Shown here: piece by piece, positions 30,083 to 38,668 of the stretch
Layout: the number at the start of each line of letters is the position of its first letter
How positions within the stretch are numbered: the first letter of the stretch is position 1
From: Marinobacter sp. HL-58
GTDB taxonomy: Bacteria; Pseudomonadota; Gammaproteobacteria; Pseudomonadales; Oleiphilaceae
DNA length: 64,000 nucleotides
Direction: 5' to 3'
Assembly (NCBI RefSeq): GCF_001314605.1
Contig: NZ_LIHP01000010.1
Span: 186,001-250,000 of the forward strand
Translations under genes and position numbers: made by a program
The notes under the pieces: generated by a model
What the model was told of the DNA's origin: nothing
Database searches by the model: none
What the model saw: the letters and a program-made list of their open reading frames with translations, nothing else

Positions 30083-30552
30083 TCGGTTTCTTCTGGAACA
30101 TCATGCTGGCACTTGCCTGGGTGGCACTGAGCGGTAACTTCTCGGCCATGAACTTCTTCGCGGGCTTCTTCTTCGCTTATCTGGCCCTGATGGTGCTCCA
30201 GCGCCAGGTGCCGGTGTTGAAGGGTTATTCAAGGCGTATTCCCCGGGTGGTCGCGTTTCTGGTGTTCTTTATCAAGGAACTGGTCAAGGCCAACTTCCGC
30301 GTTGCCTATGACGTTGCCACCCCGGTCTGGTACATGAGGCCCGGCGTGATTGCGTTCCGCCTGGAAGCCCGTACGGATGTCGAGATCATGTTTCTGAGCA
30401 GCGTAATCTCCCTGACACCGGGTACACTGAGCCTGGACGTGTCTGATGACCGCCAGGTGCTGTTCATACACGCCATGTTTCTTCAGGATGAAGACCAGTT
30501 GCGGGAGGAACTCAGGGAACTTGAGCGCCGAATCCTGAAGATCTTGCGCTGA
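30079..30552 (+). CDS. mrpE: Na+/H+ antiporter subunit MrpE (operon 2)
   Basis: 157 residues, N-terminal helices followed by the conserved MFLSSVISLTPGTLSLDVSD segment. It overlaps mrpD by four bases; a 12-base gap with GAGGAG leads to mrpF. Same role as MrpE of operon 1. Confidence 0.93.
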   Translation: MIGFFWNIMLALAWVALSGNFSAMNFFAGFFFAYLALMVLQRQVPVLKGYSRRIPRVVAFLVFFIKELVKANFRVAYDVATPVWYMRPGVIAFRLEARTDVEIMFLSSVISLTPGTLSLDVSDDRQVLFIHAMFLQDEDQLREELRELERRILKILR

Positions 30553-30564
30553 GGAGCCAAGCAC

Positions 30565-30837
30565 GTGATTCCGTTTGTTATCAACATTGTCTATTTCATG
30601 CTCTCGCTGGCGCTTCTGTTCGCGTTCATTCGCCTGACCAAGGGGCCGTCTCTGCCTGACAGGGTTGTCGCACTGGAACTGGTAGCGTCGATCGTGGTGG
30701 GCTATGTAGGGGTTCATGCGATTGATACCGGTGTATCAAGCCTGCTGGATGTCGCGATCGTTATTGCTCTGACTGCCTTCCTGGCGGCCATCGGTTTTGC
30801 ACGTTTCCTGGAGCGGGGGGGACGCAAGAATGATTGA
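30565..30837 (+). CDS. mrpF: Na+/H+ antiporter subunit MrpF (operon 2)
   Basis: 90 residues, three membrane helices, with LTKGPSLPDRVVALELVASI as the conserved loop. Start GTG at 30565 after GAGGAG. The last eight bases overlap mrpG. Confidence 0.93.
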   Translation: MIPFVINIVYFMLSLALLFAFIRLTKGPSLPDRVVALELVASIVVGYVGVHAIDTGVSSLLDVAIVIALTAFLAAIGFARFLERGGRKND

Positions 30838-31243
30838 TATCATCATATCGATTCTGCTTCTTGCAGGAGCATCCTTCATGCTGCTTGCAGCCATTGGCAT
30901 TCTCCGGCTGCCGGACCTGCCCACCCGCATGCACGCCTCAACAAAGGCCGGCGCCATGGGGGCCATGTTCACCATGGGCGGCGTGGCCTTCTACTTTGGT
31001 GACAGCGTGGTGTTTGCCCGGGCCTTCGCTATCGTGGTGTTCATTCTCATAACCTCCCCGATTGCGGCCCATGTTATCGGGCGCGCAGGCTATTTCACGG
31101 GCACCACCCTGTGGGATGGCACCGTGAAAGACGAACTGAGAGAGAACTACGACCCCGACACCCACAAGCTCAGCAGCGGCTATGAGGGCAGCCCCGAGAG
31201 TGTCACCCCGCCCCCGGAGCCGGAATCACCCGAAGACCGCTGA
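30830..31243 (+). CDS. mrpG: Na+/H+ antiporter subunit MrpG (operon 2)
   Basis: 137 residues, three membrane helices with GILRLPDLPTRMHASTKAGA, then a long polar tail rich in Pro, Glu and Ser that MrpG of operon 1 lacks. The ATG at 30830 lies inside mrpF and follows a GGGGGG-rich site; an in-frame ATG at 30797 is deeper in mrpF and unlikely. Last gene of operon 2. No strong terminator was seen after it. Confidence 0.92.
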   Translation: MIDIIISILLLAGASFMLLAAIGILRLPDLPTRMHASTKAGAMGAMFTMGGVAFYFGDSVVFARAFAIVVFILITSPIAAHVIGRAGYFTGTTLWDGTVKDELRENYDPDTHKLSSGYEGSPESVTPPPEPESPEDR

Positions 31244-31337
31244 ACTCCCCGCCCATGGGGCCACAGCTACCTTTTTCATAACACGGCAACACAATTTCAC
31301 GTATAGTGCGCCCAACCGATTTTGAGGAGATGCTTTC

Positions 31338-31619
31338 ATGTTAAAAGTGAATGAGTACTTTGATGGAAAAGCCAAGTCCATCGCATTCCAGACCTCCACA
31401 CTGCCCGCCACTGTGGGCGTTATCAGCCCGGGTGAGTACGAGTTTGGTACCAGCAAGAAAGAAACCATGACCGTTATCAGCGGCGCCCTTACCGTGCTCC
31501 TGCCCGGCATGGAAGAGTGGATGACCTACGGTTCCGGCGAGTTTTTTGAAGTAGCCGGCCAGGCCAGCTTCAAAGCCCGAACCGACATAGACACCGCCTA
31601 TCTCTGCACTTACGAGTAG
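31338..31619 (+). CDS. ppnP: Pyrimidine/purine nucleoside phosphorylase PpnP
   Basis: 93 residues, full length for the DUF1255/PpnP family of small cupins that phosphorolyse a wide range of nucleosides. Motifs: VNEYFDGKAKSIAFQT, then ATVGVISPGEYEFGT and the end SFKARTDIDTAYLCTYE. The ATG follows GAGGAG. It stands alone, with a terminator 20 bases after the stop. Confidence 0.95.
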   Translation: MLKVNEYFDGKAKSIAFQTSTLPATVGVISPGEYEFGTSKKETMTVISGALTVLLPGMEEWMTYGSGEFFEVAGQASFKARTDIDTAYLCTYE

Positions 31620-31638
31620 GCCTGAATACCGCACCCCC

Positions 31639-31688
31639 CATAAGTGGGCCATAATTTACCGGCCCGCTTATGCCCCTCTCTTTTTTTG
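31639..31688 (+). terminator. Rho-independent terminator after ppnP
   Basis: CATAAGTGGGCC pairs with GGCCCGCTTATG (one G-T wobble) around a 10-base loop, followed by CTCTC and seven T. Confidence 0.9.
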
Positions 31689-31777
31689 ATCCACAAAGGT
31701 TTCCGTCAGCGTAAAACTGTGTCAGATTTAGGACCTTCTCGTTATAAATTAAACAATTGAGAAAGAGGTACCGAGTT

Positions 31778-33421
31778 ATGGCACAGACCCGCATCCTGGC
31801 ACCGGCAGAAAACGCCTATCAGTATCCACTGCTGATCAAGCAACTCCTGCTATCCGGTCCCCGCTATAACCCGGATCAGGAAATCGTTTACTCCAACCGC
31901 AGCAAGTACACCTATACCGACCTTGTTGATCGTATTCACCGCCTGGCCAACGCCTTGACCGATGCAGGCGTCAAACCGGGTGACACCGTTGCGGTGATGG
32001 ACTGGGACACACCTCGTTATCTGGAGTGTTTCTTTGCCATCCCGATGATCGGAGCCATTCTGCACACCGTCAATGTCCGGCTGTCTCCCGAGCAGATCGT
32101 TTACACCATGAACCACGCCGAAGATGACGCTGTTCTGGTACACGACGATTTCCTCCCGATCATCGAAGGTGTAAAAGACGAAATCAAAACCGTCAAAACC
32201 TGGATACAGCTGACCGACAGCGACACAGCAAAGGCAGCGCCTGTCGATACCATCGGTGAATATGAAGCTTTGCTGGCCAAAGCGGACAACCAGTTCGACT
32301 TTCCCGACTTTGACGAGAACAGCGTAGCGACCACTTTCTATACCACCGGCACCACTGGCAACCCGAAGGGCGTTTACTTCAGCCACCGACAACTGGTGCT
32401 GCACACCCTCGCCATGACAGGAACCATCGCAGCATTCGATGAAATGCCCTTGCTCCGTTCCTCATCGGTTTACATGCCTTTGACGCCAATGTTTCACGTT
32501 CATGCCTGGGGCGTGCCCTACGCTGCCACCATGATGGGCGTCAAACAGGTCTATCCCGGCCGTTATGAACCCGAACTGCTGGTGGACCTGCTGAAGGAAC
32601 ACAAAGTCACCTTCTCACACTGCGTACCGACGATCATGCAGATGATGATGGCTACCGAATCCATCAAGACGGCAGATCTGAGTAACTGGCACGTGCTGAT
32701 CGGTGGCAGTGCCCTGACAAAGGGACTTTGCAACGCCGGAGCGAAGCTTGGCATCAAGATGTATACCGCCTACGGCATGTCTGAAACCTGCCCGTTGCTC
32801 AGTGCATCTCACCTCAAGCCGGAAGACATGGAGTTGCCGCTGGAGCAGCAGACGTCCATCAGGGTTAAGACCGGTATTGCCGCGCCAATGGTGGAACTGG
32901 AGATTGTGGACCCGCAAGGCAAACCTGTGCCCCATGACGGCGAAGCCAAGGGCGAAGTAGTTGCCCGCGCCCCATGGCTGACCCAGGGTTACTTCAAACA
33001 GCCCGAGAAAGGCGAGGAGCTCTGGGAAGGTGGCTGGCTGCATACCGGCGACGTCGCCAGCATGGAGCCTGATCATACCCTCACCATCAAGGACCGCATC
33101 AAGGACGTGATCAAAACCGGCGGTGAATGGCTGTCCTCACTTGATCTGGAGAACCTGATCAGCCAGCATCCGGCCGTCGCCGGTGCTGCGGTCGTCGGTG
33201 TTCCGGATGAGAAATGGGGTGAGCGCCCTCATGCCCTCGTCACTCTGAAGCCCGGTGAAGACGCTTCCCTGGAGGACATCCAGAACCACCTCAGGCAGTT
33301 CGTCGATTCGGGCGAAATCAACAAGTGGGCCATCCCCAACCAGATTGATTTCGTTGAGGATATTCCGAAAACCAGTGTAGGCAAGATCAACAAGAAGCTG
33401 ATTCGGGATCAGTTGCAGTAA
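31778..33421 (+). CDS. Fatty acid-CoA ligase, AlkK-like
   Basis: 547 residues, ANL-superfamily acyl-CoA synthetase that activates a fatty acid through an acyl-AMP. The ATP-binding signature is YTTGTTGNPKGVYFSH (about 186-201). TPMFHVHAWGVPYAATMMG and YGMSETCPLLS are typical of the medium/long-chain AlkK group, and the C-terminal lysine lies in PKTSVGKINKK. The ATG at 31778 follows GAGG; an ATG seven codons upstream has no site. Monocistronic, with a hairpin after the stop. Chain-length preference cannot be fixed from sequence. Confidence 0.93.
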   Translation: MAQTRILAPAENAYQYPLLIKQLLLSGPRYNPDQEIVYSNRSKYTYTDLVDRIHRLANALTDAGVKPGDTVAVMDWDTPRYLECFFAIPMIGAILHTVNVRLSPEQIVYTMNHAEDDAVLVHDDFLPIIEGVKDEIKTVKTWIQLTDSDTAKAAPVDTIGEYEALLAKADNQFDFPDFDENSVATTFYTTGTTGNPKGVYFSHRQLVLHTLAMTGTIAAFDEMPLLRSSSVYMPLTPMFHVHAWGVPYAATMMGVKQVYPGRYEPELLVDLLKEHKVTFSHCVPTIMQMMMATESIKTADLSNWHVLIGGSALTKGLCNAGAKLGIKMYTAYGMSETCPLLSASHLKPEDMELPLEQQTSIRVKTGIAAPMVELEIVDPQGKPVPHDGEAKGEVVARAPWLTQGYFKQPEKGEELWEGGWLHTGDVASMEPDHTLTIKDRIKDVIKTGGEWLSSLDLENLISQHPAVAGAAVVGVPDEKWGERPHALVTLKPGEDASLEDIQNHLRQFVDSGEINKWAIPNQIDFVEDIPKTSVGKINKKLIRDQLQ

Positions 33422-33437
33422 CATCTTCTTCGATCAG

Positions 33438-33467
33438 CCCCACACACATCGCGTCAGGTGTGTGGGG
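33438..33467 (+). terminator. Hairpin terminator between the acyl-CoA ligase gene and dadA
   Basis: CCCCACACAC and GTGTGTGGGG form a perfect 10-bp stem with a 10-base loop, 17 bases after the ligase stop. The following CGCCTTCCCTCC is pyrimidine-rich but not a clean T run. Confidence 0.65.
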
Positions 33468-33495
33468 CGCCTTCCCTCCTTATTGCCGACCTCCG

Positions 33496-34749
33496 TCAAA
33501 GCCCGGTAAACGCAAAGTCCACATCCGGTTTCCGCCCCGCCACGATATCCGCCAGCGCGGCAGCAGAACCGCAGGAGTGGGTCCACCCAAGGGTTCCATG
33601 GCCGGTATTCAGGTACAGGTTGCCGAAATGGCTCTTGCCGATATAGGGCACATTGGAGGGCGTGGCCGGCCGTAACCCGGCCCAGAACTCGGCTTGCTCC
33701 CAGTGCCCGGCCTCTGGCATCAGTTCAGCAGTGCGCCTGACGATCGACCGGCACCGGGTCAGGTTCAGTTCCCGGCCGTAGCCGCTCAGCTCCGCGGTGC
33801 CGGCAACACGAATGCGGTCACCAAGTCGTGAGAAGACCAGCTTGTATTCATCATCAATGAGGCTGACATTGAATGCCGCATCCTCATTCTTCACCGGCAC
33901 CGTTATGGAGTAGCCCTTGGCCGGGTAGATGTTCAGGGAAAGGCCGAGCTTCCGGGCCAGGATGGCACTGAAGCTGCCGAGGCTCAGTACATAGCTGTCG
34001 GCGCGCAGGGTCTGATGCCTGCCTTCACGGATGACATTCACTCCGAGAACCCTGTCCCGGGTATTTTCGAAACCCAGAATCTCGGTACCGTACAGAAACT
34101 CCACGCCGGCTTTCCGAGCCTTCAAGGCCAGCGCCTGGGTAAACCTGCGGGCATCACCGGACTCGTCTTCCGCGGTAAAGGTTGCTCCGGCAATCCGGTG
34201 TCTGACCGGAGACAGTGCCGGTTCCAGCTCAACCGCGCGGTCCGCATCAATCACCTGACGATCACATCCCAGATCCCGCATGATGCGGGCCGGCTCCAGT
34301 GCCGATTCAAACTCCCGGGGATCGGTGTATAAATGCAGAATACCCTTCTCAAGGTGGTCGTACTCGATCCCGGTATCTTTGCGCAGGGCCTGCAGACACT
34401 CACGGCTGTAGATGCCAAGGTGCACTATCTCGCGCATGTTGCGGGCAGCCCTGGCCGACGTGCATTCCCGCAGGAATGCGATGCCCCAGCGCCATTGCGC
34501 AGGATCCATACGGGGGCGAAATAACAGGGGGGCATCCGGCCGGGCAAGCCATTTGAGAACCTTCAGGGGCGTTGAGGGATTAGCCCAGGGTTCGGCGTGT
34601 GATACGGAAATCTGCCCGCCGTTGGCGAAGCTGGTTTCGGTGCCTGCATTGTTCTGCCGGTCCACAACCGTGACGTCGTAGCCTTGCTGCCTCAAAAACC
34701 ATGCGGTAGTAACACCAACGACACCTGCACCGAGCACCAGTATGTGCAT
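33496..34749 (-). CDS. dadA: D-amino acid dehydrogenase DadA
   Basis: 417 residues, FAD-dependent oxidoreductase that deaminates D-amino acids (chiefly D-alanine) to keto acids and passes electrons to the membrane chain. The N-terminus has the dinucleotide motif VLGAGVVGVTTAWFLRQQG; ANGGQISVSHAEPWANPSTP and the C-terminal LNTGHGTLGWTHSCGSAAAL are DadA signatures. AGGAGAGG precedes the ATG. The usual dadX alanine racemase partner is not adjacent. Confidence 0.94.
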   Translation of the reverse strand: MHILVLGAGVVGVTTAWFLRQQGYDVTVVDRQNNAGTETSFANGGQISVSHAEPWANPSTPLKVLKWLARPDAPLLFRPRMDPAQWRWGIAFLRECTSARAARNMREIVHLGIYSRECLQALRKDTGIEYDHLEKGILHLYTDPREFESALEPARIMRDLGCDRQVIDADRAVELEPALSPVRHRIAGATFTAEDESGDARRFTQALALKARKAGVEFLYGTEILGFENTRDRVLGVNVIREGRHQTLRADSYVLSLGSFSAILARKLGLSLNIYPAKGYSITVPVKNEDAAFNVSLIDDEYKLVFSRLGDRIRVAGTAELSGYGRELNLTRCRSIVRRTAELMPEAGHWEQAEFWAGLRPATPSNVPYIGKSHFGNLYLNTGHGTLGWTHSCGSAAALADIVAGRKPDVDFAFTGL

Positions 34750-34851
34750 TCAAGTCCTCTCCTGGTCTGCAACTGAATCGGGGCACTATTGTAGCGCCCT
34801 GGTTAACAGATTACGTGTCAGACCATTTGCCACTTTCGGGGAGAACCATGC

Positions 34852-35205
34852 TCAGCCGCCGGCCTTTTTCACCGTCCAGCCTTTCTCCTGCAGCAGCGGC
34901 ACCAGAATATCCCGCTGGTCCCCCTGAATTTCCACCACGCCGTTCTTGACGGTACCCCCGGTTCCACACCGGGCTTTGAGCACCTTGGCGAAGGCTTTCA
35001 GTTCCTTTTCGTTCAGGGGTATACCGGTCACCAGGGTAACACCCTTGCCCTTGCGCCCCTTGGTTTCCCGGCTTACGCGCACGATGCCGTCACCGGCAGG
35101 GGGCGAAGACGACCCACACTCACAATCATCAACGGGTTGTCGACAACCGGGGCACATGCGCCCCTGTTCCGTGGAAAAAACCAGCCCACCAGAACGGTTC
35201 TTCAT
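34852..35205 (-). CDS. yciH: SUI1-family translation factor YciH
   Basis: 117 residues. The N-terminal part has a small cysteine cluster (CPGCRQPVDDCEC) that could bind zinc, unlike the shortest YciH proteins. The SUI1/eIF1 domain follows: GIVRVSRETKGRKGKGVTLV, then ARCGTGGTVKNGVVEIQGDQ. YciH is thought to discriminate against non-canonical initiation. It reads in the same direction as the following lipoprotein gene family members, 38 bases after the DUF4136 stop region, and has a GAGGA site. Confidence 0.92.
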   Translation of the reverse strand: MKNRSGGLVFSTEQGRMCPGCRQPVDDCECGSSSPPAGDGIVRVSRETKGRKGKGVTLVTGIPLNEKELKAFAKVLKARCGTGGTVKNGVVEIQGDQRDILVPLLQEKGWTVKKAGG

Positions 35206-35243
35206 AATGTCCTCTTTATTGATTCGTGGATCGACCCTGTGCC

Positions 35244-35768
35244 TCAGACTCCGGGGGGATATTTTTCAAACATGTCCGCCACAATTTCATCGATCAGCTC
35301 GCGCCGTGTGTCGGATGACTGGTTTTCGTTCAGGTAACGCCGGCTGGCGGCGCGCCAGACTACGCGGTCGGTATCTGTGTCGACCAGTTCAAGCACCAGC
35401 TTACCTTCCTCAATTTCCCGGACCGGCGGCGCCGACGCCAGCCCCCAGCCAAAGTTGCCACTACCAAAACCAAAACCGAGCCCTACCCCGGTTTGCTCAA
35501 GACGCTCTTCCTCCACAATCTCCCAGGCAACGAGCAGATCAGCCTCGTCTGCCGGTACTTTGTTCATGGCCTTGCGATTCAGCTCCCGCTCTACAGCACT
35601 CTCGATACGACCGCCATCAAGGGAGGTAAAGCTTTCGCCGTCCTTCTTGGGCGCAAATGCCCAGGACGCATAATTACCGAAGACTGTGCCGGAATCATAA
35701 TCTGTTACAACATTACTGGCACACCCGCTCAGCACCAGAACCAACAGCGATACAAGGAAAACTCTCAT
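35244..35768 (-). CDS. DUF4136 lipoprotein
   Basis: 174 residues with a lipoprotein signal (VLSGCAS, cysteine near residue 16) and one DUF4136 domain. A glycine-rich loop (GVGLGFGFGSGNFGWG) lies in the middle, and the family end REELIDEIVADMFEKYPP-like sequence is present. Function unknown; members are periplasmic-facing lipoproteins. GAGGGG precedes the ATG. It is upstream of yciH in the same direction and may be co-transcribed. Confidence 0.88.
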   Translation of the reverse strand: MRVFLVSLLVLVLSGCASNVVTDYDSGTVFGNYASWAFAPKKDGESFTSLDGGRIESAVERELNRKAMNKVPADEADLLVAWEIVEEERLEQTGVGLGFGFGSGNFGWGLASAPPVREIEEGKLVLELVDTDTDRVVWRAASRRYLNENQSSDTRRELIDEIVADMFEKYPPGV

Positions 35769-35846
35769 GATGACAACTGCCCCTCTTTATGCGGTTTATC
35801 ACCCAGTATACGCACAGTAGACGAACGGAGTTTCGGTAAACGTTCC

Positions 35847-36452
35847 CTAACTTTCAAAACTGTAATGCATGGCCCTGGCCTCGCAAAAAGCGGCCAGGGC
35901 GTCACACTCTTCTTCGGGCAGGCTAACCGTCATCGTCACACCGGCACCGTATTCCACATGAACCACCATGGCGCCGTTCTGATCGCACCAGTGCCTGACC
36001 GGCTGCTCATCGGCGAACGTCATGGTGATTGTCACTTCCCCCATCGGCTTCTGGATCTCGCGATCAACCGCGGAAAGCACCGACTCGGCAGCACCGGCGT
36101 AAGCCCTTACCAGACCACCAGCCCCGAGCTTGATGCCACCAAAATACCGGATCACCATTACCAGCACATCACCCATGTCCTTGTGCTGAATCACGCTGAG
36201 GATGGGTTTCCCGGCGGTACCCGAGGGCTCCCCATCGTCATTCATGGCCGCTTCCGCAGCAGCACCCGGACGCCCGATCTGATAGGCCCAGCAGATGTGC
36301 CGGGCATCCGGGTGATCTTCGTGGGCCTGATCAAGCCAGCCCCTGACTTCATCCCTCGATGAAACAGGCGCAATGCGGGCGATAAACCGGCTTTTCCTGA
36401 CGATGGTTTCCCGTTCCAGAAAACCTGCCGGTATGGGATAATCCTTTGACAT
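35847..36452 (-). CDS. yigZ: YigZ/IMPACT family protein
   Basis: 201 residues. The UPF0029 domain shows KSRFIARIAPVSSRDEV, DDGEPSGTAGKPIL and VIRYFGGIKLGAGGLVRAY, all diagnostic; a smaller C-terminal domain (about 140-201) follows. IMPACT relatives influence translation control, but the bacterial role is not settled. The ATG is preceded by CAGGA. Its stop lies 78 bases before the DUF4136 gene. Confidence 0.92.
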   Translation of the reverse strand: MSKDYPIPAGFLERETIVRKSRFIARIAPVSSRDEVRGWLDQAHEDHPDARHICWAYQIGRPGAAAEAAMNDDGEPSGTAGKPILSVIQHKDMGDVLVMVIRYFGGIKLGAGGLVRAYAGAAESVLSAVDREIQKPMGEVTITMTFADEQPVRHWCDQNGAMVVHVEYGAGVTMTVSLPEEECDALAAFCEARAMHYSFES

Positions 36453-36512
36453 GGATAATTCCTGATGCTGATTTATCCGACGGTTAGATGTATGTGCGGC
36501 AGCAAGCCATGG

Positions 36513-37838
36513 TCAGATGCCTCCGGTAAATACAGGCAGGCGTATCGACACCACCAGGCCACCCCGCTCTCCGTTGAAGGCCCTGATATCACCATCGTGA
36601 ATCGATACGATGTCTTTCGTGATGGCCAGGCCAAGCCCCCAACCCTGGCCACCCCGGGACCTGTCAGCGCGATAGAAGGGCTCGAACAGGTGGGGCAACA
36701 CGTCTTCCTGCACTCCCGGCCCCTCGTCATGGACTTCGAGGATGAGCTGTTGCCGCTCGGCCCGCAACGTAACGTGCACGTTCTTGCCCGGGGGCGTGTG
36801 GTCCAGGGCATTCTGTACCACATTGTCGAACGCCCGTTGCAGCAAGCCTCTATCCCCCAGTACCGAAGCATTCCGGCACTCCGGTCCGACGGTGAGCTGG
36901 CAGTCAACTCCCCTGTGTTCGGCGTAATCGGCAGCATCCCTGAGTACATCGTTGATCACAAGGATCGGCTGGACAGCCTCGCGCTCAATGTCCTCACCCT
37001 GCTCAGACACCCGGTACAGGGTCAGAATCTGGGAGGTCATGGCCTCCAGCCGTTCGTTCTGGCGCAGGATCGAGGCCATCAGGTCCTCATCCACACCTCC
37101 CTCGCTGGCCAGCTCGATCGCTATACGCTGCCGCATAAGCGGCGTGCGGAGATCATGGGAAATATCCCTCAGCAAACGGGTCTGGCGATCCAGCAAGCTG
37201 CACAACTGCTCGGTCATTGCGTTGAAAGCCGTTGCCAATGCGCCCACTTCGTCCCTGCGCCTGGTGATGCGATCGCCCACACGCAGGGAATTGTCGCCGC
37301 CGGCAATCGCCCGCGCTGTCGACTCCATGTGTTTCAAGGGTCGTGACACCAGGCGGGCCACCCAGGCACAAGCGAGGGTAATGATTACAAAAGCCAGGGC
37401 CAGTTCCACCCACTGAAAAACCCGGGGATTCAGCCAGGCCTCGCCGCTCAGGCGTGGCCAGGCCACGAGCCGGTATCCTTCCGCCACTTCAATAACAGCC
37501 GGCCGCTGACGGTACCAGCCGCCGGATTCCATGCGCTCCCGGATGGATTCCGGCAGACTGCCATCATTGTGGTCTGCCTCGATCAGGAACAGATGCAGGT
37601 CCAGTTCGCTGCCCCGCTCTTTCAGAAACCGCCAGGCATCGCCCCGGCCCTGGTTCTCACGCACGGCCAACGCTTCCATGGCGAGTTCCTGCAACCCGGC
37701 CTGGCGCTCGATAGCCTCACGCTCCCGGTCTTTCAGGGTATGGGTCACCAGGCTACCGACAATCATGGTGAGGGCCATGGCAAGCCAGATGGAAATGAAT
37801 ATCCTCCAGAACAGAGAAAACCTCAGCCCCCCGCTCAT
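36513..37838 (-). CDS. Sensor histidine kinase (HAMP-HisKA), partner of the OmpR-type regulator
   Basis: 441 residues. Membrane helices at about 9-30 and 143-165 enclose a periplasmic sensor of about 110 residues. HAMP follows (SRPLKHMESTARAIAGGDNS), then the phosphoacceptor in DISHDLRTPLMRQ, the N box (DNVVQNALDHTP), the G1 box (HDEGPGVQ) and GQGWGLGLAITKD. The organisation is CpxA/RstB-like. Its start overlaps the regulator stop (ATGA), so the pair is one operon. The signal is unknown. Confidence 0.93.
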   Translation of the reverse strand: MSGGLRFSLFWRIFISIWLAMALTMIVGSLVTHTLKDREREAIERQAGLQELAMEALAVRENQGRGDAWRFLKERGSELDLHLFLIEADHNDGSLPESIRERMESGGWYRQRPAVIEVAEGYRLVAWPRLSGEAWLNPRVFQWVELALAFVIITLACAWVARLVSRPLKHMESTARAIAGGDNSLRVGDRITRRRDEVGALATAFNAMTEQLCSLLDRQTRLLRDISHDLRTPLMRQRIAIELASEGGVDEDLMASILRQNERLEAMTSQILTLYRVSEQGEDIEREAVQPILVINDVLRDAADYAEHRGVDCQLTVGPECRNASVLGDRGLLQRAFDNVVQNALDHTPPGKNVHVTLRAERQQLILEVHDEGPGVQEDVLPHLFEPFYRADRSRGGQGWGLGLAITKDIVSIHDGDIRAFNGERGGLVVSIRLPVFTGGI

Positions 37839-38521
37839 GTCGGCACCCGATAGCTGTACCCCAGCCCCCGAACCGTCTCAATGCGGGGAGGGTCATCGTT
37901 ACCCAGTTTTTTCCGCAGGTTGCTGATGTGCATATCCAGCGTACGGTCATACGCTTCCAGACGGCGCCCCAGGGCCCACTGCATCAGGTCCGTCTTGCGT
38001 ACCACACTGCCGGCATGAGCCAGGAGCACCTGCAGAACCTCGTACTCGGTGGCGGTCAGGTCCAGCGCTGCATCGTTCTGGTAAATTCGGCGGTGTACCG
38101 GCTCAACCCTCAGGTCGCCATAGGTTCGGGATTCATCCAGGCCCACTTCCTGGTCCCAGGCCACACGTCGCAGCAGCGCCTGAAGCCGGGCAATGAGTTC
38201 CCGCGGATTGCAGGGCTTGGGAATGTAATCATCCGCGCCAACTTCAAAGCCGACAATACGGTCGGTTTCATCGCCACGGGCCGTCAGAAGAACCACAGGA
38301 AGGTGGGTTTTTGCCCGCAACTGGCGCAACACTTCCAGGCCGCTGATATCCGGCAGCATGATATCCAGCACCACTATGTCACAGTGCTGGCCCATCGCCA
38401 GTGACAGCCCGTCATGGCCGTTGGCGGCCTCGCGCACGGTAAAACCCTGGTTAGCCAGATAGCGGGCCAGCAATTCCCGCAGTTCCTCATCGTCTTCAAC
38501 CAACAGCACCCGGTTCTGCAT
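37835..38521 (-). CDS. OmpR-family response regulator
   Basis: 228 residues. The receiver domain (1-120) has acidic residues E9, D10 and D11, phosphoacceptor D53 (VVLDIMLPD) and a lysine in YIPKPCNPREL. The C-terminal winged helix (about 130-226) contains LTATEYEVLQVLLAHAGSVV and HISNLRKKLG, typical of OmpR/CpxR. It is the promoter-proximal gene of the two-component operon. Targets cannot be inferred from this window. Confidence 0.93.
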   Translation of the reverse strand: MQNRVLLVEDDEELRELLARYLANQGFTVREAANGHDGLSLAMGQHCDIVVLDIMLPDISGLEVLRQLRAKTHLPVVLLTARGDETDRIVGFEVGADDYIPKPCNPRELIARLQALLRRVAWDQEVGLDESRTYGDLRVEPVHRRIYQNDAALDLTATEYEVLQVLLAHAGSVVRKTDLMQWALGRRLEAYDRTLDMHISNLRKKLGNDDPPRIETVRGLGYSYRVPT

Positions 38522-38668
38522 GGCAATCCTCCGTTGTTACAGACGGCAGTCTATCACGACACTCAAACAACACTGTTTTGTATCATTTTTCTTTGCATAA
38601 CCTTTACATGGTGATCATCTGACGGATTCTGGCGTATGGTAAGAGTAAATCACGGAGAGCCCCATACC

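Noticed and set aside
19540..31243. Complex I (nuo) or formate hydrogenlyase membrane genes
   Set aside because: The NuoL/N/K-like proteins occur with MrpB, E, F and G in Mrp order; no hydrophilic nuo subunits are present.
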